A stretch of DNA of 20,736 nt, from the NCBI GenBank assembly GCA_029560815.1, contig JAKQKF010000515.1:1-20736 (forward strand). The letters run 5' to 3'. The notes under the pieces were generated by a model, which saw only the letters and a program-made list of their open reading frames with translations, did not search any database and was not told the DNA's origin. Source of the stretch: a bacterium. GTDB lineage: Bacteria > KSB1 > UBA2214. Below, piece by piece: positions 7,630 through 16,715 of this stretch. Position 1 is the stretch's first letter; the number at the start of each line of letters is the position of its first letter. The position numbers were made by a program, and so were the translations under genes.

Positions 7630-10353
7630 ATGAGACAGCAGAAGACGAAACCCTTTCCCTATTTTGTCGGCATCCATTCCCTGGAAGAGCTGGTCACTAA
7701 AACCTCCAAAGTCTGTGTGATTAATATCCTCGGCAACGAGAGCCGCAAGGTCACTCCGGTCTCGCATGAATACAGCGGCGGCAATATTGTCGCCGGCGTC
7801 CAGTACGGCCGCAAGGGTTCCCTCGAGACCAGGGCCGGCAATATCCCGGTCTACAGCAGTATCCGCGATGTGATCCAGAGCGGCATCTTTTTTGATATCG
7901 GCGTCATCTATCTGCCCCCCGCCGCGGTCGGCCAGTCAGTGGCGGAGCTGGTCACCTATAACGAGGCTCTCAAACGCATCGTCATCGTCACCGAAAAGGT
8001 GCCGACGCGCGATTCGCGTAACATCCGCTTCGTCTGCCAGGAGGCCGGCGTCGACGTCATCGGCGCCAACTGCCTCGGCGTGGCCAACGTCTGGGACCAT
8101 GTCCGCGTCGGCGGCGCCCTCGCCGGCGACCATCCCGAGGAGGCCCTGCGCCAGGGCTCGGTGGCCATCCACTCCAACTCGGGCAATTTTACCACCACCA
8201 TCGCCGAGTACCTGCGCACTGCCGGCTTCGGCCTCAGCACCGCCGTCAGTTCGGGAAAGGATGTCTATATCCATTTCGCCCTGCCCGAATTCCTCTACGC
8301 CGCCCAGAACGATCCGCGCACCAAGGCGATCGCCCTCTACGTCGAGCCGGGCGGTTACTATGAAAAACAGGCTCTGGACTGGATCAAGGAGCGCCGCTTC
8401 GGCTTTAACAAACCCATCGTCGTCTGCGTCACCGGCCGCTGGAAAAAGGATATCCAGCGCTCATGCGGCCACGCCGGCGCCCTGGCCGGCGCCGGCGATG
8501 ACGCCATCTCCAAGGAGCAGTGGTTCGACGACTATTTCGGCGTGCCCGCCTACGATCCCGACAACCCCCGGGTGAGCAAGCGCGGCGTGCGCGTCTCCTC
8601 GATCCAGCACTTCCCCGAGGCGATGAAGGCCGTCTTCGAGGCGATCGATGAAGCGCCCGATTTCGCCTCCAGCGGCGACCTTTCGCTCAAACTCTGGATC
8701 AGCGATAACTGGCTGGCGCTCCCCCCGGAACTGGACACCCCCGTGGTCAGAGCAATGTCACCCTATGACCACCAGATCCGCGAGATCAACATCCAGGTCG
8801 GGGCCAACTATCTGCGCCAGTCCATGGCCGACAAATCGGGCGCCTCGCGCATGGATCCCAAAACCCAGGTCTCGGAACTGCACGGCAAATCGATCCTCGA
8901 GCTCTCCAACTATACCATGGAGGAGAACATCTACTTCTCCCTGGCCAAGGTGATGCCCGATCCGGCCGATATCCCCACCATCAACATCCTGCTCAACCTC
9001 TTCCTCAAGATAGAAGAGCGGCGCATGGACCTGGTCGACCTGGCCCGCGCCAACGGCTGTACACCCAACGCCTACATCGGCTCCCAGATCGCCCTGATCG
9101 GCGACAAGCCTTTTCTGGCGCGCGCGCGCGAGGCGACGCGTATTCTCATCAACATGATCCGCGAGTTCGAAATCGACGAGCGCACCACCGATTTCCCCGC
9201 CGCCCTCGATATCTTCATCACCACCGAGCTGCTCACCAGCGCACCGGTGCGTAAAACCCCGGTCTCCGAGCTCCTGCTCAAAGAGATCAAACGCTGCCCG
9301 AAAAAATCCTTCCCCATCCGGGTGATCCAGCACATCATCCAGCTGGCCGAGAGCAAGGGGCTGCAGATTCGCGACAACTATGAGTTTTTCCTCGCCGGCA
9401 TCGCCATCTCCATGTTCTGGAAACCGATGCTCGAAAAACGGATCAGCCGCCAGGTGGCCGAAGACGCGGTGACCTATTTTTACATCATCTCGCGCATTGT
9501 CGCTTACTCAGTCATTGACCGCAAGAACAACAGCCACTGGCACGAACTCATCGACGCCAAGGTGAGCAACCTGCGCAGCAGTTTCACCGAAAACGCCTTT
9601 TCCGTGCTATTTAACCGCAAGCCGACCGAGAGCGAACTCTTCGAGTTCAAGGCCCTGATCGGCCTTACTCTTACCAACGGTCCCGGCACCCTCTCTGCCA
9701 AGGGGGCCAAGGAATCGGTGAGCGCCCGCAACCATATCGCCACCGCCTTTCTCGGTTTCCTCACCAACACCGGCCTGGCGCACGGCGGCAACGGCTTTGA
9801 GGCCGTCGGCTATCTGCTCGAGCAGTTCAAAAACGGACTCGCCGACCCGGGCAGCCCGGACCACGGCCTGGACCTCAAAAAAATGGCCAACACCGCAGCC
9901 CGCGCCTACCGGGACTATAAAAAGAACGAAAAGGAGAGCGGTGAGCTCCAGTACGCGCGCATCCCCTGCATCAACCATCCGGTTTTCAAGGGCAACGATG
10001 TCAACATCGATCCGCGCGAGCAGTATATCCGCGGCGAGTTTGACAAGCGCGGCATCCGGAATCTTTTCCTCGACTTTTACCACCACCTCGTCGAGGAACT
10101 CTTCTTCGAAGGCGCGACCCGCAACATCTTTTGCGTCAACATCGATGCCGTCCTGGCTGTCATCATCCTCAAGCTGGTCTGGAAGGACCTGCAGGAGGGC
10201 CGCTTGACCAGCAAGATGGTGCAGGACCTCAGTTTCACCCAGTTCCTCTACGGCCGGGCCATCGGCGTGGCCGCCGAGATCGCCGATCACCGGGACCGCG
10301 GCACTGACATGGACTGCCGCACGCCCCAGGACCGGGTGCAGTTTGTTCTCTAA
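7630..10353 (+). CDS. aclA: ATP-citrate lyase large subunit with two tandem citrate-synthase-like modules
   Basis: This 907-residue protein is the partner of the preceding ATP-grasp subunit. Residues 1 to about 345 are a succinyl-CoA synthetase alpha-like domain with a CoA-binding Rossmann part, the SNSGN turn (about 187-191) and the phosphohistidine loop CGHAGALAGAG at 279-289, His281 being the phosphorylated residue by homology. Canonical large subunits then have one citrate-synthase homology domain and end near residue 600. Here two follow. The first (about 405-640) keeps the fold pattern (MEENIYF, TPNAYIGSQIALIGDKPF, YIISRIVAYSVIDR) but lacks the catalytic His and Asp. The second (about 641-907) has SARNHIATA (698-706), AHGGNGF (717-723), NHPVFK with His783 (compare GHRVK in ACLY), VNIDAV with Asp839, and a final GRAIGVAAEIADHRD. 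I read this as a pseudo-dimer within one chain. The duplication is inferred by eye; family membership is secure. Confidence 0.85.
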   Translation: MRQQKTKPFPYFVGIHSLEELVTKTSKVCVINILGNESRKVTPVSHEYSGGNIVAGVQYGRKGSLETRAGNIPVYSSIRDVIQSGIFFDIGVIYLPPAAVGQSVAELVTYNEALKRIVIVTEKVPTRDSRNIRFVCQEAGVDVIGANCLGVANVWDHVRVGGALAGDHPEEALRQGSVAIHSNSGNFTTTIAEYLRTAGFGLSTAVSSGKDVYIHFALPEFLYAAQNDPRTKAIALYVEPGGYYEKQALDWIKERRFGFNKPIVVCVTGRWKKDIQRSCGHAGALAGAGDDAISKEQWFDDYFGVPAYDPDNPRVSKRGVRVSSIQHFPEAMKAVFEAIDEAPDFASSGDLSLKLWISDNWLALPPELDTPVVRAMSPYDHQIREINIQVGANYLRQSMADKSGASRMDPKTQVSELHGKSILELSNYTMEENIYFSLAKVMPDPADIPTINILLNLFLKIEERRMDLVDLARANGCTPNAYIGSQIALIGDKPFLARAREATRILINMIREFEIDERTTDFPAALDIFITTELLTSAPVRKTPVSELLLKEIKRCPKKSFPIRVIQHIIQLAESKGLQIRDNYEFFLAGIAISMFWKPMLEKRISRQVAEDAVTYFYIISRIVAYSVIDRKNNSHWHELIDAKVSNLRSSFTENAFSVLFNRKPTESELFEFKALIGLTLTNGPGTLSAKGAKESVSARNHIATAFLGFLTNTGLAHGGNGFEAVGYLLEQFKNGLADPGSPDHGLDLKKMANTAARAYRDYKKNEKESGELQYARIPCINHPVFKGNDVNIDPREQYIRGEFDKRGIRNLFLDFYHHLVEELFFEGATRNIFCVNIDAVLAVIILKLVWKDLQEGRLTSKMVQDLSFTQFLYGRAIGVAAEIADHRDRGTDMDCRTPQDRVQFVL

Positions 10354-10380
10354 TTTTTTCAGGTGAAAGGGTGGCCGTGT

Positions 10381-11652
<1,272 letters not shown>

Positions 11653-11713
11653 CCTGCAGGGATTCGTCACGTAAACAGGAACAGGCAAGCCACACACTAT
11701 TACCGGAACTTGT

Positions 11714-11718
11714 GAGGG
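11714..11718 (+). promoter_or_regulatory. Ribosome binding site of the beta-solenoid lipoprotein
   Basis: GAGGG lies 7 bp before the ATG at 11726. The GTG at 11723 directly before it is in frame but would have a poorer spacing, so the ATG is used. Confidence 0.55.
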
Positions 11719-11725
11719 CTACGTG

Positions 11726-12367
11726 ATGAAAACGACCGCTCGAACACTCAGCCTGACATTGCTCCTGGCCTTTATGGCGGGATGCGATTCGTCGATCAAC
11801 AAGAGTATCTACGTTCAGGACGGCGAACGCCGCGACAGCGGCATCAACACTGTTAACGGCACCATCACCATCGGCAACGACTGTGTAATCCGCGGCGGAT
11901 GCCGCACGGTCAATGGCGCCATCCGCGTCGGACAAAATTCAACCGTCCGCGAGTTGCAGGCGGTCAACGGCGAGATCGAGCTGGGACGGAATTCAAGGGC
12001 GAAGGAAGATCTGATGACCGTTAACGGCACGATCACCCTCCAGCCCGGCAGCCTGGTGAAAGGCGACGTCTCCATCATCAACGGCAACATCAAGATGGAC
12101 AACGCTACGGTCGAGCAGGATTTGACTCTCTTCAACGGCAATATCGAGCTCGCCAACGCCTCCCTGGTCAAGGGGGATATCCTGGTCAAGGACGCCAAGG
12201 GCAGCCACGCCAGAGAACAGGTTCTGACTATCCGGCTGGGTGAGGGCTCCGTGGTCGAAGGGGATATCATCGTGCTGGAAGATGCGGTCAAGGTCAAGGT
12301 GGTGCTGGGCAAAGATGCGCGCATCGAAGGGGATGTCACCAATGCCGAGGTGGTGCAGGAGACCTGA
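11726..12367 (+). CDS. Lipoprotein with repeated NG beta-solenoid units (bactofilin-like)
   Basis: A 213-residue protein. Residues 1-19 are a signal peptide and AFMAGC puts the lipidated cysteine at position 20, followed by Asp21. In Enterobacteria Asp at this place favours inner-membrane retention; whether that holds here is unknown. From residue 42 the chain is built of 18- or 19-residue units that each carry (V/I/F)NG: at 43, 62, 80, 99, 118 and 136. This regular pattern predicts a short right-handed beta-solenoid like that of bactofilins or polymer-forming cytoskeletal proteins and adhesin-like DUF families. Two more degenerate turns (VVEGD, RIEGD) follow. The partner and role are unknown. 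The gene lies 73 bp after the DUF362 gene with no promoter of the local type between them, so it may be read from the acl promoter. It ends at a strong terminator. Confidence 0.7.
   Translation: MKTTARTLSLTLLLAFMAGCDSSINKSIYVQDGERRDSGINTVNGTITIGNDCVIRGGCRTVNGAIRVGQNSTVRELQAVNGEIELGRNSRAKEDLMTVNGTITLQPGSLVKGDVSIINGNIKMDNATVEQDLTLFNGNIELANASLVKGDILVKDAKGSHAREQVLTIRLGEGSVVEGDIIVLEDAVKVKVVLGKDARIEGDVTNAEVVQET
11849..12184 (+). repeat. Six 18/19-codon repeats in the lipoprotein gene
   Basis: The encoded units start TVNGTI, TVNGAI, AVNGEI, TVNGTI, IINGNI and LFNGNI, at 18- or 19-residue spacing. The units are diverged at the DNA level, so this is an old protein repeat rather than a recent tandem duplication. 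Confidence 0.7.
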
Positions 12368-12398
12368 TTCCGCCGCCCGACCTATAGGGTTATATAAA

Positions 12399-12436
12399 AA
12401 AAATGCCTGTCCCGGCGTGCCGGGACAGGCATTTTT
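12399..12436. terminator. Bidirectional intrinsic terminator
   Basis: A perfect 17-bp stem (12399-12415 with 12420-12436) closes on a 4-nt CGTG loop. One flank is A-rich and the other T-rich, so it reads as stem plus T-tract on both strands. It lies between the lipoprotein gene (ends 12367) and the OmpA/TSP3 gene (ends 12454 from the other side) and should stop both convergent transcripts. Confidence 0.92.
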
Positions 12437-12453
12437 GTCTTGGTGCGAGAGAT

Positions 12454-14067
12454 CTATTTCACTCTGATGAACTCGATGCGGCGGTTGCGGGCGCGTCCCT
12501 CGGCGCTCTTGTTATCGGCGACGGGATAGCGGTGGCCAAAGCCGATCGCGGTGATGCGCTCCTCTTTCACCCCCTTGCTGATCAGGTAGCGCCGGACCGA
12601 CTCGGCCCGGCGCTCCGAGAGCAGCTGATTGGCCGCCGCTTTGCCGACATTATCGGTATGGCCGCGGATTTCCACAATCGCGGCGGGCTCGAGCAGCAGG
12701 GAATTGGCCACATCATCGAGCACGGGCAGGGATTCGGCGGTCAGATCGGCCTTGCCTGTCGCAAAGTTGACTCCCTGCAGGACCAGGGCGGTGCCGCTCT
12801 CTTCGGCCTGGGCGATCCGCCGGTCGTCCGGGCAGCCGTCTTCGTCCTCAAAGCCGTTCATGGTCTCGGGATCGCGCGGGCACTTGTCGCGCTCATCGGG
12901 AATGCCATCACCATCCGTATCGGAATCGGGGCAGCCGTCTTCGTCCATATAGCCGTTGACGGTCTCGGGCTGGTCGGGGCACTTGTCGACCAGATCGACG
13001 ATCAGATCGCCATCATTGTCGACGTCAGGACAGCCGTCCTGGTCCTCGAAGCCGTCGTGGTCCTCAGCCTTGCCGGGGCAGGCGTCGAGGGCATCCTCGA
13101 TGCCGTCCTGGTCATTGTCCGGATCGGGGCAGCCGTCCTCGTCCTCAAACTGGTCGAAATCCTCGGGTGCGTTGATACAGAGGTCCTGGGCGTCGGCGAT
13201 GCCGTCCAGATCGTTGTCGGGATCGGGGATGCCATCCTCATCCTGGAAGCCATCGAGGTCCTCCGGAATCAGCGGGGCAAGGTCTCTTACGTCGGGCACG
13301 CCGTCATTGTCATTGTCCGGATCCGGAGCGCCGTCGAGGTCCTGAAAGCCGTCCAGGTCCTCCGCATGGAGGGGATCGGCATCGAGGCGGTCGACGATGC
13401 CGTCCCGGTCGCGGTCCTGCTGATAGCTGATGTACCAGGTAACGGTGGCCAGCGCCTGGAGGTACTGTGAATTGATGTCATCCTGGCCGACGTTGTCACG
13501 GCGGAGATGAAGCAGGCTGGCAAATCGCGCCTGCAAATCGATGGAGAGGGCCGGATGGGGATAGAGTTCGAGCCCAAGTCCCTCGTAGAGCAGGCCGTTC
13601 TTGCGCCAGCCGCTGACGCGATCACCCCAGCGCCAGTAGTGGTCGCCCCAGAAGGTCACTTTCTCTCCGGTCAGGTAGCGCAGGTCCCAGAAGAGGATGC
13701 CGGTGCCGACCGTGAGGTAAGGTTTGACTGCGCCATTCTTGCTGGCGGTGATCCGGGCCCCGGCCGTCAGCGGAAAGATGAAAGTGCGGTGCATCTCATC
13801 AGGATCTTTCTGCCAGCGGGATCCCTCCCTGCTCGGTTTGAAGCTGCCATAGCCCAGGGAGCCCTCCAGCACGACATGGCGGCTGAGGCCGTATTTCAGA
13901 CCGAGCCCGGTGGCTGAGCCCACAGCGGCGCGGTCGGGCGCATCACCTAGAAATTTGACCGCGCTGGTATGCACGGTGATGCCGAAGCTTTTATCCCAGA
14001 TCTGCGCCTGCAGTGCGATGGGGATGAGAAGAGCGAGCTGGAGCAGCCTCCGATACGATTTACACAT
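12454..14067 (-). CDS. OmpA-family outer-membrane protein with TSP3 calcium-binding repeats
   Basis: A 537-residue protein. Residues 1-22 are a signal peptide (MCKSYRR, hydrophobic core, ALQAQ). About 23-215 show alternating aromatic and polar strands as in an 8-stranded outer-membrane barrel (GLGLKYGLSRHVVLEGSLGY). About 216-416 are thrombospondin type 3 repeats rich in DxDxDG, which bind calcium and form a stiff stalk. About 417-537 are the OmpA C-terminal peptidoglycan-binding domain, with VNFATGKADL, EIRGHTDNVG and LSERRAESVRRYL. The protein would span from the outer membrane to the cell wall. The frame is open 51 codons further upstream, but the ATG at 14067 begins the signal peptide and the earlier part is not protein-like. 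Only a weak GGGG precedes it, and no promoter of the local type was found. It ends at the shared terminator. Confidence 0.9.
   Translation of the reverse strand: MCKSYRRLLQLALLIPIALQAQIWDKSFGITVHTSAVKFLGDAPDRAAVGSATGLGLKYGLSRHVVLEGSLGYGSFKPSREGSRWQKDPDEMHRTFIFPLTAGARITASKNGAVKPYLTVGTGILFWDLRYLTGEKVTFWGDHYWRWGDRVSGWRKNGLLYEGLGLELYPHPALSIDLQARFASLLHLRRDNVGQDDINSQYLQALATVTWYISYQQDRDRDGIVDRLDADPLHAEDLDGFQDLDGAPDPDNDNDGVPDVRDLAPLIPEDLDGFQDEDGIPDPDNDLDGIADAQDLCINAPEDFDQFEDEDGCPDPDNDQDGIEDALDACPGKAEDHDGFEDQDGCPDVDNDGDLIVDLVDKCPDQPETVNGYMDEDGCPDSDTDGDGIPDERDKCPRDPETMNGFEDEDGCPDDRRIAQAEESGTALVLQGVNFATGKADLTAESLPVLDDVANSLLLEPAAIVEIRGHTDNVGKAAANQLLSERRAESVRRYLISKGVKEERITAIGFGHRYPVADNKSAEGRARNRRIEFIRVK
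12823..13359 (-). repeat. TSP3 tandem repeats, 99-bp unit
   Basis: Five full 33-codon units run from 13359 down to 12865, plus a partial sixth to 12823. Each encodes a version of (D/T)xxGFxDxDGxPDxDxDxDG followed by a short linker, mostly ending PE. Units 3 to 5 have gained a Cys pair (GCPD and CPxxxE). Period and sequence are well conserved, so copy number could vary by slippage or recombination. Confidence 0.85.
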
Positions 14068-14228
14068 GCCAGGCCCCGAAACAAGTATGGTGGTGTGATG
14101 GAGGAAAAGAGCGTTATTTCCGTACTTCATAGTACAAAAAAAGCAGGCGACTGCGTAAATAATCTCTTGCAGCCGCTGCCGGGATGCTCCGGAAGCCGCT
14201 AACTTTACGAGAGTTATCAAAAATTCGC

Positions 14229-14257
14229 TTGCACTTGAGGCCCGAATCGCCTAATTT
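14229..14257 (+). promoter_or_regulatory. Promoter of the 14294 gene
   Basis: TTGCAC (14229-14234), 17 bp, TAATTT (14252-14257), preceded by TTCGC, as at 1368-1372. The predicted leader is about 30 nt, ending in GAGGAG (14282-14287) six bases before the ATG. Confidence 0.5.
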
Positions 14258-14293
14258 ACGCCATGCAGTCCACCCACTTTCGAGGAGCCCGTG

Positions 14294-14764
14294 ATGGAAT
14301 GGATCATAACCCTCCTGGTGCTGGCCGGCATGGCCGGTTTTAGCTATTGGTATATCAGGAGATTTAACAGAAGCAGGGGAGGCGGCGACGTCAAGCTGAT
14401 GATGGCCGCGGTGCGGCGGCGTGAAGTCGGCATGAAGCGGAGCCTGGAGCTGAGCAAGGAGGAGCACGACGAGACCAACGCCCTGCTCGACAGGCAGTGG
14501 CGCATCATCCACGGGCGCTGGATCGGCATCGGCGCCCACTACCTGCAGGGCTTTGCGAGCGACGCCGCCGGCCTGCCCGCCCCCGGCGACCAGGATTGGC
14601 GGCTCTTTCAGCTCTATGGTCTGGAAGACTATGCGATGTTCCGCCGGTGCGTGGCGGTCATCGAGGAGGAGGGCAACAACTTGCTGCGCCATCACCTGGA
14701 AATCCGCCTCATTCCCGGCGAATCGATGACCGAGGTCGGCGGCAAGGTGAAAAGGCTGCTCTGA
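14294..14764 (+). CDS. Small membrane-anchored protein of unknown function
   Basis: A 156-residue protein that I do not recognise. Residues 3-21 form one transmembrane helix (WIITLLVLAGMAGFSYWYI), followed by a basic, glycine-containing linker (RRFNRSRGGG) and a mostly helical, charged cytoplasmic domain of about 125 residues with several Trp (QWRIIHGRWIGIG). There are no Cys-pair or catalytic motifs. GAGGAG six bases before the ATG at 14294 supports this start over the adjacent GTG at 14291. It has its own promoter, and the cytidylate-kinase-like gene lies 135 bp downstream on the same strand. Confidence 0.6.
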   Translation: MEWIITLLVLAGMAGFSYWYIRRFNRSRGGGDVKLMMAAVRRREVGMKRSLELSKEEHDETNALLDRQWRIIHGRWIGIGAHYLQGFASDAAGLPAPGDQDWRLFQLYGLEDYAMFRRCVAVIEEEGNNLLRHHLEIRLIPGESMTEVGGKVKRLL

Positions 14765-14899
14765 CGCGGGCCGCCGCACACTTGTCCTCAAGGCCGAGAG
14801 CAGGGCGGCCGGTGCGGCTCCGTACAAAATTTTCCTGACGGTTGCACGGCACTGCCGTGGATCCGGCCGGACGCTGTCCATCAAGGAGAGAGAGCTCTT

Positions 14900-15523
14900 A
14901 TGAAGGATAACTTTGTCATCACCATCGGGCGGCAATTCGGCAGCGGCGGCCACCAGATCGGCCGTAAGCTGGCCGGGGAGCTCGGAATCTCCTTTTACGA
15001 CAAGGAGCTCATCCGCCTCGCCTCGCAGCAGAGTGGCTTGAAAGAGGAGTTATTCGAACAGATGGATGAAAGGAGGCGGTTCAGCCTCTTCGGTGGCGTG
15101 CTGGGCTTGCGAGGCATCCCGGTGGAGGAGTATTATGCCGATTTCTACCTGAGTAACGAGACCCTTTTCAGAATCCAGGCCGATGTGATCCGCGAAATCG
15201 CCGGCAAGGATTCCGCCCTGTTCGTCGGCCGCTGCGCAGATTATATCCTGCAGAGTCATCCGCGCGCTTTTCATCTCTTCATCTGCGCGGATCTGGATGA
15301 CAGGATCAGCCGGGTCTCCAAACGCTTCAATCTGGCGGCGGGCAAAGCCGGAGAGCTCATCACGAAAACCGACAAGCAGCGCGCCTCCTTTTATAACCAT
15401 TTCACCAGCAAGATCTGGGGGGCGGTGGAGTCCTACCATCTCTGCATCAACTCGTCTTTTCTCGGCATCGAAGCAACGGTAGAGTTCATCCACCAGATGG
15501 CCGCCAGGAAATTCGCCTTGTGA
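14900..15523 (+). CDS. Cytidylate-kinase-like family protein
   Basis: A 207-residue P-loop protein of the cytidylate kinase-like family (Cytidylate_kin_2). The nucleotide loop is GRQFGSGGHQIGRKLA at 10-25, the modified P-loop of this family, followed by YDKELI (33-38). FVGRCADYIL (108-117) and a lid-like region with IxRVSKRF (136-143) come later. True Cmk proteins make CDP from CMP; this family is a divergent branch whose substrate is mostly not established, so nucleotide phosphorylation is inferred. A GGAGAGAGAG tract precedes the ATG. It ends 30 bp from the convergent patatin gene with no terminator visible between them. Complementary GC-rich stretches at about 14767-14815 could fold in its leader. 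Confidence 0.8.
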   Translation: MKDNFVITIGRQFGSGGHQIGRKLAGELGISFYDKELIRLASQQSGLKEELFEQMDERRRFSLFGGVLGLRGIPVEEYYADFYLSNETLFRIQADVIREIAGKDSALFVGRCADYILQSHPRAFHLFICADLDDRISRVSKRFNLAAGKAGELITKTDKQRASFYNHFTSKIWGAVESYHLCINSSFLGIEATVEFIHQMAARKFAL

Positions 15524-15553
15524 TGAGCGTTGAGCAGCCGCCCTGCGCCGAAA

Positions 15554-16468
15554 TCATTTTTGCGCCACGGGGGTGGTGTACCACCTGTCGATCGCCGCTT
15601 TAATCGCAGGTATCGCCTTCTGGCCCGCCTCCATGCCGGCGATCATCAGCTCTTTCTTTTTGGAAAAATCCATTGTGCCCACATTGCCCACCTCCGGCTC
15701 GATGAGAACGTCGGCCTGCCGGTTTTTGTACTCATCGATCCTTTTGCCCATGATGTCGATCGCCTGCAGGGTAATCTGGATGATGTTCCCGGTCTCATAA
15801 TTGGTGATGTCCTTGCCGATATTGACCGCAATGACAATATCGGCCCCCTTTTCGCGCGCGGTCTCGGGCGCGATGCTGCCGTTGACGCCGCCATCGACCA
15901 GGATGCGGTCATTGATACTCAACGGCGTGAAAATGCCGGGGATGGAAGCCGAAGCGCGCACCGCCAGCTCAACCGGCCCTTTTTCAAGAACCACCGACTC
16001 GCCGGTGTTGAGATCGACAGCCATGGCGTAAAAGGGGATCTTCATCTCCTCGATGTTCTTGATCTTGACGTGCTCGGTCACGAATTTTTCCAGCTTGTTG
16101 CCCTTGACCGGCCCGGTCTTGGAGGAGAGGAGCGAAAAGTCAAAAATATCGTCCTTCTCCAGCTCGAAAGCGAGCCACTCCAGTTCGAAACTGTTGGGAT
16201 TGGCGGAGTAGATAGCGCCGATCAGGCTCCCGACCGAGGTGCCGACGATCATGTCGATCGGGATCTTTTCCTGCTCCAGGGCGCGGATGACACCCACATG
16301 GGCGAATCCTCTGGATGAGCCCCCGCCCAGAACCAGAGCGACTTTTGGCGTCCGGGTATTAAACGGCAGGGTCTGCTTCGCGGTGGTGAGACAGCCCTGT
16401 ACGAACAGGGCCGCCATCAGAATAAGCACTGCCAGTGTCCGCGTGATCTTGATGTTCACTTTTTTCAT
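15554..16468 (-). CDS. Patatin-like phospholipase lipoprotein (RssA/NTE type)
   Basis: A 304-residue serine hydrolase of the patatin family, with a Ser-Asp dyad that cleaves acyl esters of lipids. Residues 1-25 are a signal peptide and FVQGC gives the lipidated Cys26, so it is tethered to a membrane on the outside of the cytoplasm. Family motifs are intact: oxyanion loop GGGSSRGFAHVGV at 48-60, nucleophile elbow GTSVG at 76-80 (Ser78), and DGG at 192-194 (Asp192). The ATG at 16468 starts a typical MKK signal peptide. An in-frame ATG at 16504 would add 12 residues and is possible, since GGGAG abuts the chosen ATG rather than being well spaced. The promoter at 16537-16565 serves either start. 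Bacterial members may act in membrane lipid turnover; the substrate is not evident. Confidence 0.88.
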   Translation of the reverse strand: MKKVNIKITRTLAVLILMAALFVQGCLTTAKQTLPFNTRTPKVALVLGGGSSRGFAHVGVIRALEQEKIPIDMIVGTSVGSLIGAIYSANPNSFELEWLAFELEKDDIFDFSLLSSKTGPVKGNKLEKFVTEHVKIKNIEEMKIPFYAMAVDLNTGESVVLEKGPVELAVRASASIPGIFTPLSINDRILVDGGVNGSIAPETAREKGADIVIAVNIGKDITNYETGNIIQITLQAIDIMGKRIDEYKNRQADVLIEPEVGNVGTMDFSKKKELMIAGMEAGQKAIPAIKAAIDRWYTTPVAQK

Positions 16469-16715
16469 CTCCCAGCTGCGTCCTCGTTTAGGCCCCAGGG
16501 CCATCCTGCCGCACTTATCTCTGACTGTCTGCTGTAAAAATAGCCAATCCGGATGCCAATTTCAAGTTAAAAAGCAGCCCCCCGCACCGCGGCGCGCCGG
16601 GTTCTTCCCTGCCGGGGTCGTTTTCATCGCCGACCTCGGTACCGCAGCCGAGGCCCCCCCGCGCCGCCGCGCGCGAGGCTCATCCCGACCGGATGTACGG
16701 CCCGCTTCTGCCGGC
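16469..16715. other. Intergenic region between the patatin and zinc-ribbon genes
   Basis: It holds the patatin promoter (16537-16565). The rest (about 16570-16715) is very GC-rich. A short hairpin lies there, CCTCGG (16634-16639) with CCGAGG (16648-16653), without a T-tract. It lies past the stop of the zinc-ribbon gene. I see no gene in it. Confidence 0.5.
16537..16565 (-). promoter_or_regulatory. Promoter of the patatin gene
   Basis: On the minus strand, TTGAAA (16565-16560) and TATTTT (16542-16537) are separated by 17 bp, again with C before TTG. It lies about 70 bp upstream of the chosen start codon. Confidence 0.55.

Noticed and set aside
6214..7767. 517-codon minus-strand open frame opposite the ACL small subunit
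   Set aside because: It shadows a conserved gene and covers its promoter, and its translation has no family-like motif.
12403..13470. Long plus-strand open frame rich in Val, Ile and Ala opposite the TSP3 repeats
   Set aside because: It is the mirror of the Asp/Gly-rich repeats; the periodic pattern follows the 99-bp unit and the real OmpA frame is well supported.
14068..14220. 51-codon extension of the OmpA/TSP3 gene
   Set aside because: It would bury the signal peptide, and the region looks like an ordinary intergenic sequence.
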